From: Aporrectodea caliginosa | Lineage: Eukaryota; Annelida; Clitellata; Crassiclitellata; Lumbricidae | Direction of reading: 5' to 3' | Assembly: GCA_020284085.1 (NCBI GenBank) | Contig: JACEVL010000674.1 | Location: 72,501-136,500 of the forward strand | Length of the DNA: 64,000 nt | Shown: positions 1 through 12,019 of the stretch, in pieces | Numbering within the stretch: the first letter of the stretch is position 1 | Layout: the number at the start of each line of letters is the position of its first letter | Translations under genes and position numbers: made by a program | The notes under the pieces: model-generated | Told to the model about the DNA's origin: nothing | Seen by the model: the letters and a program-made list of their open reading frames with translations, nothing else | Database searches by the model: none

Positions 1-339
1 CTGTTAGCGAGCGGCGTACCAAGCGAATCTGGCGTACAGTTCAGCGTTTCCCAAACTGTTGATTTACCAAAAGTAGGTCACGGAGCTCTGGCAAGTGGGA
101 CGTCAATTTTTTTCTTTCGAGAAAGATTTACTTTTTTGGAGCAGCAACAATGGTCATAACTGGCTATCAGATGCTGTTGGATTGCAATAAATTGTAAACT
201 GTTTTACCTAAGTTTGTTTTTAATGCGTTAAATATGCCAATTTCTAAACGCTGTAGGCCTACGTATATCCGTATATTTCGATGCCAATTAACGAAGCAAA
301 TTTTAGTACACAATGCTTAATTTTACACAGTGGGTACTG
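1..339. other. unassigned sequence
   Basis: No coding, RNA or repeat signal recognised. AT-rich, with one TAGGCCTA octamer near 253. Confidence 0.5.
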
Positions 340-745
340 AGATTGCCAAGATATTCACAAGTGGTCCAGACCATGAGAAGTTTCGGAACCGCTGCAGTCG
401 ATGGTAGAAGCACGTGCGACATACATTCTCACGTGTTCTCTAAGGGTCAACTCCTGGTTCATGGTGACACACAAATCCTGCAAAGTGGAATTTAAAGAGA
501 CGCCAGGAAAGCAGAGCTGCATATTCGATTGATAGCCAGTGGATAACTTCCCCAGACTCCCAACCAAGACGAATTGCGTGTTTCCCGGGTTCAGCCCGAG
601 ACGGTTGGATGACATCCAGGCACCAAGCACTTCCGATGTCATAAGCATTTTCTCCACCAGGGAGATAGCCTTTGAAGCTGGACCTGGACGTATGCCTGGG
701 TGCCATCGACATTTTGATGCCAGCAACCCCCCACAGAAGAAAGAG
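340..745 (-). pseudogene. CR1-like LINE reverse transcriptase fragment
   Basis: The minus strand reads 123 codons (726 to 355) with AWMSSNRLGLNPGNTQFV followed about 35 residues later by DLCVTMNQELTLREHV. In CR1-like non-LTR retrotransposons the segment after the YADD motif has the form W-M-x-x-N-x-L-x-L-N-x-x-K-T-x-F, then D-L-G-V-x-L-D-x-x-L-T-F. The glycine is replaced by C and the aspartate by N, and no catalytic motif is present. It is a short dead piece of the RT thumb region, with neither 5' nor 3' end. Confidence 0.7.
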
Positions 746-779
746 ACTGGTTTAGGTTTAGCGGTGTAAAGGGTGTAAA

Positions 780-895
780 GTGGTGGGCCTAAGAGAAAGG
801 AGACCTCGGACTAGTCAGACCGAGTGGAACCAAAAAAGTGGTGGGCCTAAGAGAAAGGAGACCTCGGACTAGTCAGACCGAATGGAACCAAAAAA
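780..895. repeat. 58-bp tandem duplication, two copies
   Basis: Two adjacent 58-bp units (780-837 and 838-895) are nearly identical; each starts GTGGTGGGCCTAAGAG and ends in a run of A. One clear difference is GAGTGG versus GAATGG. The divergence is low, so the duplication is recent. Confidence 0.85.
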
Positions 896-3157
896 CACTG
901 ATAGGCTGCGGGGAGAGAGATAAGCCCGGAACCACAGCAAAGGCTGTCAATTGGAGGGTAGGTCCGACTAGGTCGTAGGTCGGCGTTGGGGCGCTTTCGG
1001 TCGAACGTCGGACTGCGTCGATCTTCCGATGCATACACTCCAATTAATCGGCGGCTGTACATGTAGATGACGGTTTGATGGAGCTTTACTCCGAAGACGA
1101 ACGACCAAGGATGCTGTAGAGCGCTGCTTACAGTCGTTGAGGGGTGTTAGAGTCTTGTCAACTTCTCCCAATAGCGCATCTCCTTTTCATAAACTCGTTA
1201 TCCTGCGAACATTGTCATTTTCACGGCTGAAACTGCTGCTATCGCAAATACGACGAAGAAGATTCCTGGTAAATGTTTGCCTCGAAGTCGTTAAATTTCA
1301 GTCAATCGATAATTATAATGGTTTCGGATTTGAATTTGTCTTTCGCTTTCTGTAGGCTCTTTCAAATATGTGGTCGGTTGCTGTTTATATTCCGTTTTGT
1401 ATGTTCGACCACATTTCTGTCCTTGTCGTTGATCTGTATGTTCGTCTCTACCTTGTCTTCGTTGTTTTGTCGGATCTCTTTTACTGTCAGTTTCTTGGTA
1501 TCATACTTGATGTTCTGTATTGGTCGGATTTCTCTCCGCAATCTCATTTTCAGTTTGAATATTACCAGCTTTTAATCGAAACTGATTTGTGTATGGTCTA
1601 GAACAGTACTATATGGGAGGCGAACATGATTATATGCAGCGTACTTTGCGTAAGAAATGTAAAGACCGAATGTCTGTTTGAACAGGGTTATATGGACATT
1701 GCATCTTCTGCGATTGGCAAGTGACTTCTCAACGGTGAGGCCATCTTGTGCTGCGGAAATATAATCGTCCGTCATCATCATCGACAGAAAGCAATACGAT
1801 GTAGACCATCAGTTGTTTTAGATATTCGATCGATTGGTTGCAGATAAGACTCCCTTCGAATCTCTGCATGCAACCGAGTAAACTGATTTCAATTTTATTT
1901 ACGGAGGTAAGTTGCACTGATGTAATAATTCCATTTTAATAAATTCTCGGCTTTAGGGCCTGTATTGTGTGTCTTTGCAATGTTCATTCTACCGAAATGA
2001 GCAACTGATTCCTGACTAACAAATGTGCTGGTTGTAACTCCCAAACTTTGATCGTCTATTTCGCTTCGTTTCTGAGACATTACATTATACAGACAGACTA
2101 CGAATAGACAAATCAAAATTTGATGTCAATATATTCACGACTTTAAAATGTTTACCTTAATCCAAAAAGTCTAGTCACTTCCACGAGAGTTATCTGTTAC
2201 AAAATAAACTCAAGGATGCTTCTGGGTGTATTTCTTTGTGCTATCTTTCTCGCCCATCATGCACGAGGCCGTCTGACTTTGCACTGCATGGCAATTGTAC
2301 GTTAAAATTTCCATAAGCAAGCATTGAAAGACAGCTTCCTTTTATTAAATAAGCAACGAAATGTTTTCTCTTTGCTCTTCCATGACTTTTAATAATATTT
2401 ATAGCGATGTGTTACCGTACAAAAGACATAGATTTACGCTTTAGTCTTGAAGAGAAAGAATGATTTAAATAGGAAATAGACGGCAACATGTAAATTCGAT
2501 CTACGTGTCTTTCATGCAAACTACTCTGCATAGCTCATTGTGAAAACGTTCACCTTAGATACAACTATCTATCAGACTTTCAAGTTTCAGCGCATTCATG
2601 AAGCCTACGCATGCATTTGCTTTTTAAAAATAAAAAATCGGACTCATTTTAATTTAAATAATAGGCCTACATGGTTTTGTATACTATTTTTCTGAAGCGA
2701 CCGCTTAAAACTTTCATTTCATGTTATTTAAACCAATATATGAAATGGAATGAGTGCCCTGCATAGAAGACACACAATCTCAATGCAGGGTCTCAATAAC
2801 AACGCATTGCTTCATGTTAGAATCTAAACTTTGTGGAAAGTTAGGTCAACAGGAAAAGATCCGGAATTGACTGAAAAATGAGTCAAAGTATTTTAAATAG
2901 AAGGTCATCATCATCAGATATTGACACGCATTAGCTACAATGTACAGAGAGTTACAGTTTATCAGCTCGTCATTTTCATCGTGTCCAACCGTCATTTAAC
3001 CAGTCAGTCATTTAGTCAATCGACCAGTCAGAAAATGAGTGGGTGAGTGAGAAATATTGCGACATCTCTAGATATATCGGGCGTTCTCAGGTTCTGACAG
3101 TAACATTTCGATAAAGTGATCTTTCTACACTTAAAAAAATTGAGAACTCGCCATCTT
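896..3157. other. intergenic, nothing recognised
   Basis: About 2.3 kb of AT-rich sequence. Open frames of 60-100 codons near 1270-1600 and 1900-2116 are hydrophobic or low-complexity, overlap on both strands and match no family I know. I see no gene. Confidence 0.5.
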
Positions 3158-3770
3158 TGTGATATCAGACGGGGAAATCACTAGTCACTAAGAAAGAGCC
3201 ACTACACAAGGCCGCGCGTTTACAGATACTTTATTAAAAGCCAACAAGTGCTGCACACATAACAACTAAACAAATACTCTGACAACGTCTGCCCCTTGTC
3301 TCGTCATTCTCCGCTCCGGAGTTCGGTACGTATCTCACAAGAGCTAGACACATACGAACTGCCGCTGACTGCAAGAGCTAGACACATACGAACTGCCGCT
3401 GTGTGTGTGTGTCCACAGTTTAACGGCAGCTTATGACAACATAGGCCGTTGCCGCCGACAAAGATTAGTTTTTGGCATATTACAGCTCAGTTTAAAATTT
3501 GCCGCTGACTGCACGGTCAGTCTTATATATAGACAACCTACAAACTACCTCAGCCTCACTGGCTGTCTAAATCTACCTAGTCTCCTACCCTAGGCCTATG
3601 TCGTATCACCATACCTCTAGGGACCTACGCTATCTGCTGCTGTTACGTATTGGTTATACTTAATACCTTATTTTATTGATCGGCTATATCTAAACCTGTC
3701 GCGATTATTCTTCATTAAATTGAGATTAGATTCAAATTATATTAAAATTACACTAAAAGTTAATTCTACT
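3158..3770 (-). mobile_element. candidate solo LTR, minus orientation
   Basis: Read on the minus strand the block has LTR-like order: a TATA box (CTATATATAAG, around 3521-3532), then a 34-bp direct repeat (units from 3339 and 3373), then AATAAA (3230-3235), then a terminal ..CA at 3158. The order and spacing resemble the better supported LTR at 29332-29818. The upstream TG end is not defined and no target duplication was found, so it could equally be a promoter and polyA arrangement of other origin. Confidence 0.3.
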
Positions 3771-5060
3771 CGTTTTGCTTCTCATTCACCTCTAGACCTC
3801 TATCCATCGATCCTGGCGTCTGATCGGCTCGGCTCCCGGGGCGATCAGAATTTACGTCTGCGTTTCTCCCCAATGATTCCCTATTAATTTCTTTACTTAA
3901 TTCAAAATCACTCATTGCTATTCGATGCGCTTTCCACTCGATACCAAAATTGTCCATTCTATCTGCATGTACTGAAGCAACTAATTTTAACTTAATTCTG
4001 TCTACCCTTGACTCTCCGTGGGTCCCCCGTTCTTGGAATTGGAATAGTATATGTTTGACCGATTTATAATTTCAAATCATAGCCTCGTCTATGATCCCTA
4101 TTAGCTTTTCCTTACGTTATGATACTCTGGTAATGTACTAGTCTTATAACGTCTATAGTCTCTGTCATAGTGATAACATTCTTCTTTGTCACAATCTTTG
4201 ACCATGGTATAGTCATTCGTAACATATCGGCAATGGTGTCAATCGGTCAATTTCACTAAGTTGCAATCATTTGCTGTTTCGCAATCGCAATTTGCATTTA
4301 CTCGTTTTACCTGCGTGCGTGTGATTTATATGAATTTCGTGAGTTAAGGCATCTGTAATAACCATGCAACAGGATTTCCCTGTAAGATGTTAAAGCGGAC
4401 AAAACGATACAATGGTTCATATAAGGAAAAAACATAATGTACACGCGTTAGTATATAACTAAAAGCGTAATTGGACATTTGGACTGTTTAAGAGTGAGGG
4501 TGAAGCGAAGAATGGCATCAAAACGACGAAAGAGTCTCGCAGGGCTCCGGAAGAAAGTCGTCGATGAGCGAGGCTCACTATGAGGTTGACAAAGCAGTGA
4601 GGTCGTGCCACTCGATGGACGAGTGGAAGCGAAGTTTCTGCATTGTGGCGGCAGACGAGGAGATCTTACCCTGAAGAATTGTCATGATTGAACGCACGTG
4701 ATCTGAGTCGGTTAGAAAGCACTGGAGGGTGCTTTCGTAGGTTAGATAGCGAGTGAATCTTGTCAGAACTCACAGGATCCAGTGTACTGGAATGCGTCGC
4801 CGAATATAGTCGCCAACCTCATTGGTAGATAAGAAACGTTCATGTCCCATTTTGTGCGAACTCGCCATGGCAGGCCAACGCACTTGTGCACACGAAATGA
4901 AGTAGACACTGTCAATTAACCACGCCGACAATTACATAAATCGTTCGTTGACAATGTTAACGAAAGTCGCAATGTTATTATTATTAGCTCAAGTTCGGCC
5001 TTGCTGATAATAAGCCTCTCGCAGGGTGGCGAAAACAGCGGAAGGGACGCGGTAATTGTA
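3771..5060. other. unassigned, possible minus-strand coding relic
   Basis: No intact gene. On the minus strand around 4880-4590 a broken frame reads through MGHERFLSTNEVGDYIRRR and, after a stop, SAATMQKLRFHSSIEWHDL. It might be a gag or pol remnant linked to the LTR-like block nearby, but I recognise no family and give no function. Confidence 0.3.
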
Positions 5061-5068
5061 GGTAAGTG

Positions 5069-5300
5069 CAGGCCCGCCGAGAGGGGGCAGGGGCAGTCAT
5101 ACAAAGTTTATGATTTATGCCTTTAAAATATAATATTACGGACACTTAACTACAATAGTTGCATATACAAATATAATTTTGTAGGGTTGTACCCAAACTT
5201 TTATTATATCAGTTTTTATAATTTTCTCATGAAGTCTAAGGATAGTTAGGGGCCCGTGACTGCTCTGCCTAGGGGCCCGGAATTTCTGTCGGCAGCCCTG
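5069..5300. mobile_element. hAT-type MITE, 232 bp
   Basis: The ends are imperfect inverted repeats: left CAGGCCCGCCGAGAG, right (reverse complement) CAGGGCTGCCGACAG. They are flanked by an exact 8-bp direct repeat GGTAAGTG at 5061-5068 and 5301-5308. An 8-bp target duplication with CAGGG-type termini is the hAT signature. The interior is AT-rich and non-coding, so this copy is non-autonomous. Confidence 0.85.
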
Positions 5301-5310
5301 GGTAAGTGCG

Positions 5311-5412
5311 ATATATACATGTATATATATAATTATATATATGTGCGATATATATAGGCATATATATATATATTTATAATTCTCTCTCTCTCTCTCTGTC
5401 TGTCTGTCTCTC

Positions 5413-5447
<35 letters not shown>
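5311..5447. repeat. microsatellites (AT)n then (TC)n/(TCTG)n
   Basis: Alternating AT tracts up to about 5372 are followed by a pure TC run and TCTG tetranucleotides (5381-5447). The 113-codon minus-strand frame across it is repeat-driven. Confidence 0.9.
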
Positions 5448-6609
5448 AACTGATAATAGCCTGTCGGTAGTAACCAAAGTGTTAACATCTGCTCATGTAA
5501 AGTAGCCTAAGCTTATGAGAGAAAAACTTGGATTATGAAAAACAGTCCTAAACTAATATGTATGAATAGATTGAAGTCAAGTGGTCCGGCGCTAAAATTG
5601 TATGTCCGTTTGATTTGTGATAGCAAGTGAGAGAAACAGAGCACAGACGGGGCTAACTTAACGTGAAGCAAAGATATAACTTTAGTAAGGAGATTCGAAC
5701 CTATGTCTATGTACCACTATGCTGTATTAAAGGGCGATTTCTGTATAAGAAGAACATAGGGTTAACGAATTATAATTCTAAAGCACGGGCATGCAGAGAT
5801 GAGGTCTGTGGTATCATAGTCCACTAAAAGGCCGATGCAGCCCGATTTGTTGGCAGGCTAGGATGCAGGATAACCAAGAGCACAGGCTGCGTCGGACTAT
5901 ACTATGACAAGCCGGCGGAGAGACAAAGGGGTTGGGCTTTGTGCGTTTCAGCCTGTCAGCCAAGGCATTCAAAGGCACTGAGGACCCTGAGAAACACGAT
6001 AAACGCGCTCAGAAGTACTGGCGGTGTGAAATCATGAAGTGAAAACTGTGCCTGTGGCTGAAGCAAATGAAATCAGATAATTATGTAAAACACGATACAA
6101 AAGGCTTAAATTTATCATAATTATGTAGACTCGACAAAACTAAAAGTGAATGCAAAGAGAAGAGAATGACTAGCGAAAATGCAGACCTATAGCTAAAGAT
6201 AAAGATGCCATTTGGAGATTTGATTAACACTTGAAAATAGAAGGACAAATTAACCAATTCAATCAAGATAGACACTCATATAACGGTGGAAAGTAATAGC
6301 AATATTAAGAATATTGAATTACAAGCCTACTTTAGAAAATTTCTTTTAACCATGGTCTAATTCCATGTGTATTATTTTACTTAGCCATTTAACGAATCAT
6401 AATTCATTATGATTATAATGATCGACAATACCGAATGCAGGTAACAGCGATAATTCTGTTAATTTATGATCTAGGTGCTGCTCGAATGAAGGAATTAAAC
6501 TTACCGTTAGCTGCGTACTGATGACCGTATAAGAGGAGTAGACGCATTTATATACAGAAGAGTAATACAAATTGCTAAGAAATTTTTATAAGAAGGTTAC
6601 GGAAAGCGT
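5448..6609. other. intergenic, nothing recognised
   Basis: No family-like frame, repeat or RNA gene seen. Confidence 0.5.
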
Positions 6610-6700
6610 TACTGACAATTAATTATTCATTCCTTCACAACGAGAATTTGTATAGCGCCTCTTCAAGGGGACTACTCATAGGCGCACCCAACTCTAGCGC
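6610..6700 (-). mobile_element. LINE 3'-end fragment, interrupted by hAT elements
   Basis: Read on the minus strand it contains CTTGAAGAGGCGCTATAC. The same motif ends the LINE fragment at 14350-14706 (CTTGAAGGGGCGCTATAT) and recurs in the one at 23950-24290, so it marks a LINE 3' UTR. The hAT element at 6701 sits inside it; its continuation is probably 8439-8635, immediately before the next hAT element. Confidence 0.45.
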
Positions 6701-8430
6701 CAGTGGCGGATTTAGCTATAGGCCCGGGGGCGGTTCGCCCCCCGCGCCCCGCTTGGTTGTATAATGGCGCCCCTCAAGACCAAACCCGTCATGGTGGACA
6801 AAAGGGGCGAAAAAATTTAATTTTTAAAGAAATTTTATCATCTGCGCCCTTACTCTTTTAATGTCTTAATGACGGCTTAATCGTATGAAAGACGACAAAA
6901 TAATGTCACTCGATGTACTGTTTACAGCAAGATACAGTATACCCCGGTATCGAGTTTCCATTCTGAGATGAATTGCCCCTGCAGCCGGAGGGGCTGCAGG
7001 GTGACCCTTGCAGCCGGAGAGGCTGAAGGGGTCAGTTCTCTCCCACTGTCTCTGAAAGCCCACAGACCGAATATTATATATTTATGCTATATATATACAG
7101 GCTGTATGTATATATACATCAATGATCATCGCTGTGTGAGTGGAAGGATCTTGTCTGTCCTCAGTAGTCATGTTTCGTCTCTCTATACCCGACAACTCTA
7201 TCCCCTTCCTCTCTCTCTCTGTTTGTCGTTCAGTTTGATATAATGCGTATCACATGAAATAACCTCTGCATTTGGAATTCGAAGAAACCCATCCTTGCCA
7301 TAGGATACGTTTTCAGTGTGCTTTCAGCCTCCCATGGCGCTAGGTAGGCGTTCTGTTGACCTTTGTCTAAGGCCTGCAGGGCGGTCTATAGGGCTAGTTT
7401 AGCAATGGCGCTGAGTCATGAAGTCGCGGATTATCATTCTGTAAGTTGTCTATTCCAAATTGCCTTTATAAAAAGAGATGCGACATAAACTACGTGGAAC
7501 TCAGTTTTGGGAAGTTGTTTGCGAACCGAGCAGCATCTGCAGCGAATTCTATGGAGTGCAGGACAGCCATTTTTGAGGGGCACTGACTGATTCCTCAGCA
7601 GTTTCAGATGAACAGGTCATTGAATCCAGCAGGCCACAGCAGTTTGATCAACCATAATGAAGTAGCTGCTTCCATTATTTTTTCTGAAGTTCGTAAAGAC
7701 TTCACAGCTATCAAGGATAGAACAGTTCCGAGTCTGGTAAGATCCACGTATTCGTATACCATCGATTAACGTTCAACACATAGGCCTAACTAATACAAGG
7801 AACGTTGATTGTCAGTAAAATAAAGAACTAACTCGATAAAAAAAAGATTAAATTTAGGCCAGGGGTGCAGCTGATCTGCCACTGCATTAGTAAGGGTGCA
7901 GTGATCTGAAAGAGGTTGCGAACCTATGCCCTAATTAATCCATTAGTATTTTAATAATGTATGTGTTAAATATATCTCACTCTTTTTGTTACGCCGGCTA
8001 CTGCAGAAAGAACTTGTACTTGTAGCAGATTGAAAATAATCAAAAATTACTTGCGATCCACCAAGACGATTAAATGAACATCTGTCTAGACAGGCATTAG
8101 AGAAGTGACTGTAGCTATTGACTCTAAGGCAACTATCATTCGCTTTGCACTGATGAAGCCTCGTAGAAAGCAATTCATATAAATCCTTGATGAATCTGCG
8201 ACAACATTATGTCCCGGAACATTTTGCCACTTTGAAACAGTTTTATCTAAAATAGTATATACTAATTGATCAACTACATGTACATGTACATTACTAAACA
8301 TAATGGAATTATTTCAAACATAGGCTACTAGGTCTATCGTTTAAAGTCAATCACAATATTTACGCTAGAACATGGTGCCCCTCGGAAAGAGCCCTTGCCC
8401 CCCGCGCAAGCAAACCTGGATCCGCCACTG
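6701..8430. mobile_element. hAT-type transposon, 1.73 kb, no intact transposase
   Basis: Terminal inverted repeats CAGTGGCGGATTTAG (left) and CAGTGGCGGATCCAG (right, reverse complement) are bounded by an exact 8-bp duplication TCTAGCGC (6693-6700 and 8431-8438). GC-rich subterminal stretches lie at both ends. Internal frames, such as the minus-strand ones at 8301-7943, are too short and broken to identify as transposase. The element is non-autonomous or decayed. Confidence 0.85.
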
Positions 8431-8643
8431 TCTAGCGCGACCAAAATAAATTAATGAGACCATCTTAAGATGAGAGAGGAATGCCCGAGAAAGGGTTCGA
8501 AGAAAGGAGCGGACACCAAAGGGAGGTCATTTCTACTCGGTGATAAAGGTATCCAATAGGTAGTTCCGACCTAAAATTAGTCAGCAATTGCTGTAGTATG
8601 AGGAAGAACTCTTCATGCTCGAATGTATCGCCTTGCTAGATAC

Positions 8644-10735
8644 TAGGGTGCTCCAGAAAATTAAAAGTTGAAAATTCATTATTCCCCGGGCATTTTCCGA
8701 TGCGTCTCATACAGATGAGTCTAAAAATCCAAATTTTAGGCTTTTGCATTAACGCTAAGCCTTGCCCCCATCACGATGAAGTTTTAACAATATTCGCAAT
8801 TTTCGATTGAAAACACAAATTACCGGTATTTAAGTATATATGAAAAAACTAATGTGTTTCATATTTATTGGCCAGAACATGAAAGGTTGCAAGTACAAAT
8901 ACAAGTACTGATGTCTTAAGTACCTGTACAAATACTTAAGTATCAAGTACAAGTACGAGTACAAGTACTAAGGTGACAAAGGTACGAGTACAAGTACACA
9001 TGGCTACTGCAAGAACAAGGATTTACTTCCTTGACAAAGCAATGGTGTATAGCCACATGCACTCATTTATAATTCTGCTTTTTTAAAGAAATATAATGGA
9101 TGTGAGCATCTTGTCACTCAGATTCGATCGAAACTGTTTCAATATTATACTAAACACCCTCTCAACCGGAGCGCTAAATGCAGGCACACACACAACTCTA
9201 AACGCTGGTTTGTCAAGAACAATTTTGCTGCATTCCAAACGTCCAAACAATCCATTTCATCAAAGTCATTATGGCCACTGATATTCTACCAGGTTGTCAC
9301 TTGTGATGAAAAGGCGCTCGGTTTCACAGTAGTGACTCAATAGCTTAGACTTTTTGATGCATGAGGTCTGCAGTTTCGGTTGCTGCAACCGTATCTGTGA
9401 TTATCGTGCCAAAATGAGACGTTTTTGTAGCACCTGCTCCACCACTGCCAAAGAAACTTAATGTAGTCCCCATCAAAGCATGTGTCTCATTCACATAGGA
9501 GATAATCACATCTGCACACATTAAATAAGAACATACTAGTTGTAGGAAGTCTTTGACTATTGGAGCAACTGTTGCTCCAATAGTCAAAGACTGCTCAGCA
9601 ACACAAAGAAAATGTCTTAATAAGCGTTTTACGTAAAACAGAAAAGTTATTCGCAAATGACTACTTAAGTGGCCTAACTAAGCGCGTTTGATACAGATTA
9701 CAATGTTTCCTTAACAGAGCTATATGCACCATCTCGCACACGCCGCGGAATACATTTTCTAGAGGAACATAGAACACAGAGGAACATAGAAAACTCACAA
9801 TTTTCACAAGTGAGTCCCATTCACACATGAATTCCATGTATAAGCCATAGAGGTTCAGTGGTTTATTGGTAGAAGTCCTAAAATACAATTAATAAAATGC
9901 ATTATTTCGGTGAATAAGCTGGAATCCATATCGCGGCTTTCGTATGGTGCTGAGAAAGTTCGACGACTTACATTTACATTACTCGATAGAGCTCAAATGA
10001 TTTGTTATAATCACTGCTCACATCTCCTTATGAAGTCTTTGCAAGTGTTTAACAAAGTCAATTGATGTTGTGCCAGTTGTTTTCTGAAATGATAGTTTTC
10101 TCACTGCAAAACTTGCACTTAGCAGAAGTAGCATTTCCCTTGAAAGTGAAATTATCATAACCAAACTTAACCGCTCTAGGAATATTAGTATTTTTTGTTA
10201 GCATTATCACCGTCCGTGGTCGCTATTTTAGCAAGACAACAGGAAGAAATTCTGATCAAGATGCGGTCCATACAGAACTGCCAAAATATCCAATATTTTA
10301 TCCAGAATGTAAGAATTAATGACTTAAAGGAAAGACACAGCTTACTGGTAAAGTATCCGAGTGCCTGTAGAAATGTCATTTGTGTCCAAGTACTTAGGTC
10401 TCAGGTACGAGTACATAAAAGTACTTAAAGGTTGTACTCAAGTTGCACTTGAGTACAAGTACAAATCCCAATACTAGACTTCTGCATACAATAGTTCACA
10501 AAGAAGTTAATCATCATGAAAATAATTACGTTTTCCTCCATGATATTACCGATTTTAAGCAAATTCACATATTTTCACATATTCTAACATTTTTGTGCCG
10601 GGGGCAAGGCTTAACCTTTTTCAATTGGTCTGAAAATGGGTACAGTTGTACAAAGTGATAAATGGAATGGGAAAATCGCCGGGAGCAGTATTTTTATGAA
10701 CGTTTTAAAAATGTATTACATTCTGGAGCACCCTA
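8644..10735. mobile_element. hAT-type transposon, 2.09 kb, with AAGTAC subterminal clusters
   Basis: Perfect termini TAGGGTGCTCCAG in inverted orientation are flanked by the exact 8-bp repeat CTAGATAC (8636-8643 and 10736-10743). Dense AAGTAC/GTACTT motifs lie inside each end (about 8890-8998 and 10385-10460); clustered subterminal motifs are typical transposase binding sites in hAT elements. The interior has only short frames, for example minus 9656-9345, and no recognised catalytic motif. A truncated sister copy lies at 34056-34779. Confidence 0.85.
9548..9592. repeat. near-loopless perfect hairpin
   Basis: Two 22-bp arms (9548-9569 and 9571-9592) are exact inverted repeats separated by a single T. 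The related copy at 34240-34270 has only one arm, so the palindrome arose by inverted duplication inside this copy. Confidence 0.9.
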
Positions 10736-10743
10736 CTAGATAC

Positions 10744-11059
10744 CCTCCACCGATCATAATTTTTATGTTGCTGACCACCAGATACTACTTTCTAGACTCA
10801 GGAAAAGGTACACTGCCTCTGGGACTGCCTTAAGTTTGCTAGCTTCATACATTTGTAAACGGTGGGTTTCGGTAATACTCGGTCTCTTCGTTCTCTCTGC
10901 ATTGATGCTATTCCACATAGATCTGTTCTTGTCAACTTTTTGCCTTCTATTTTTACAATCGTCACAGACTTCACTTCACCAATCAACCGTTTGGTCAATC
11001 ACTTTGGAATCATGTTTGTCCCACGTCTACGCTTGGGTTCTTTCCCTTCTCTGTTCAGC
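10744..11059. other. flank of LINE fragment, not assigned
   Basis: Overlapping 66-92 codon frames on both strands. The plus strand may be degraded upstream sequence of the CR1-like fragment that follows, but no motif is clear. Confidence 0.35.
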
Positions 11060-11340
11060 TTCAACTTGTTCCGCTATCAAAAACTGTCAAAACACATGGT
11101 GTGACTCTGGATAAGAATGTCACATTTCGACCCCACATAAGAAACCTTTGCAAATCTTCTTTCTTATCATACTTGGACGTAATATCTGCTCTTACGAAAG
11201 ACATAGCCTGCCCTGTTGTCTGCTCTCGCCTCGATTATACCACCTCTGTGTTTGCAGCTACATCAGATTCTTAAGTCAAGATGCTTCAGCGTATCCAAAA
11301 TGCTCTAGCTCGCTTGTTGCTCAAACGTTACCAATTGACT
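11060..11340 (+). pseudogene. CR1/L2-like LINE RT C-terminal fragment
   Basis: A plus-strand broken frame reads KTHGVTLDKNVTFRPHIRNL, then SSFLSYLDVISAL, CSRLDYTTSVFA, and after a frame change LQRIQNALARLLLKR. This is the family order after the RT catalytic core (LGVTLDxxLTFxxHI ... SRLDYCNSL ... LQRVQNAAARL). The C-to-T change in the LDYC box, a stop and a frameshift show that it is dead. Confidence 0.75.
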
Positions 11341-11370
11341 GACTGACTGACTGACTGACTGACTGACTGA
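11337..11370. repeat. (GACT)n microsatellite
   Basis: Eight to nine uninterrupted GACT units directly follow the LINE fragment. Confidence 0.95.
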
Positions 11371-12019
11371 ATAAATGAAAGAATGAAAGACCAACTCACT
11401 GATTATCTGACAGACTGACTGACAAAGCCTAACCAGCTGTCAATTTTTAAATCTCTGTGTGGTGCATGCATGTACTTTGGGCTAACCGAAATGCTAAAAC
11501 AAACGTTAGCGCTCAATAACACTCGTAGGAATTTAAGTATAAAAAATTAACGAGTGTATTGTGTTATCAAGGTATCTAGTTATTGTGGGCATCTTTTGAA
11601 TGTCAAATAATCCATGTTCTATATATTTAGGACTAATCATGAGTTTGCAAAAATTTCTATTGTGGGGCAGCCGTCTTTGACATTTTGGGTTTTTGTCAAC
11701 ATTCAGCTCCTTCCGGTTTGTCGTCTGCATAATTATGAGGTTGGTGTATTTGAATTTTGAAGTGTATATGTGATTTAAGTGTAACATTAAGTAGCTACTG
11801 TTATGCCAAATGTGCATGTAAAAATACAAGTGTAGGCCTACTATTTTCCCATTTTGGAACGTGGTGGAGAAATGCAATTAGTGACTGAAAACTCCGCATC
11901 GAGTTGAATTGCTACTATCCATATTTATAAAAGAATATGAGATCAATTAGATTTTTTTATTTTACACAGCGACTACACCTTACATTATTATGCCTTTTCA
12001 CGTGTGAAGAAAGGTCTCC
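11371..12019. other. intergenic, nothing recognised
   Basis: A 114-codon minus-strand frame (11877-11533) has no recognisable motif and is probably chance in AT-rich DNA. Confidence 0.45.

Noticed and set aside
1273..1601. Hydrophobic 77-100 codon frames
   Set aside because: Thymine-rich DNA yields F/L/S/V-rich frames in two overlapping frames; no motif or start context.
8644..10735. Assigning the 8644 hAT element to the same family as the 42142 element because both start TAGGGTG
   Set aside because: Beyond the first seven bases the termini differ (CTCCAG versus GTTCACA), and no internal homology was seen.
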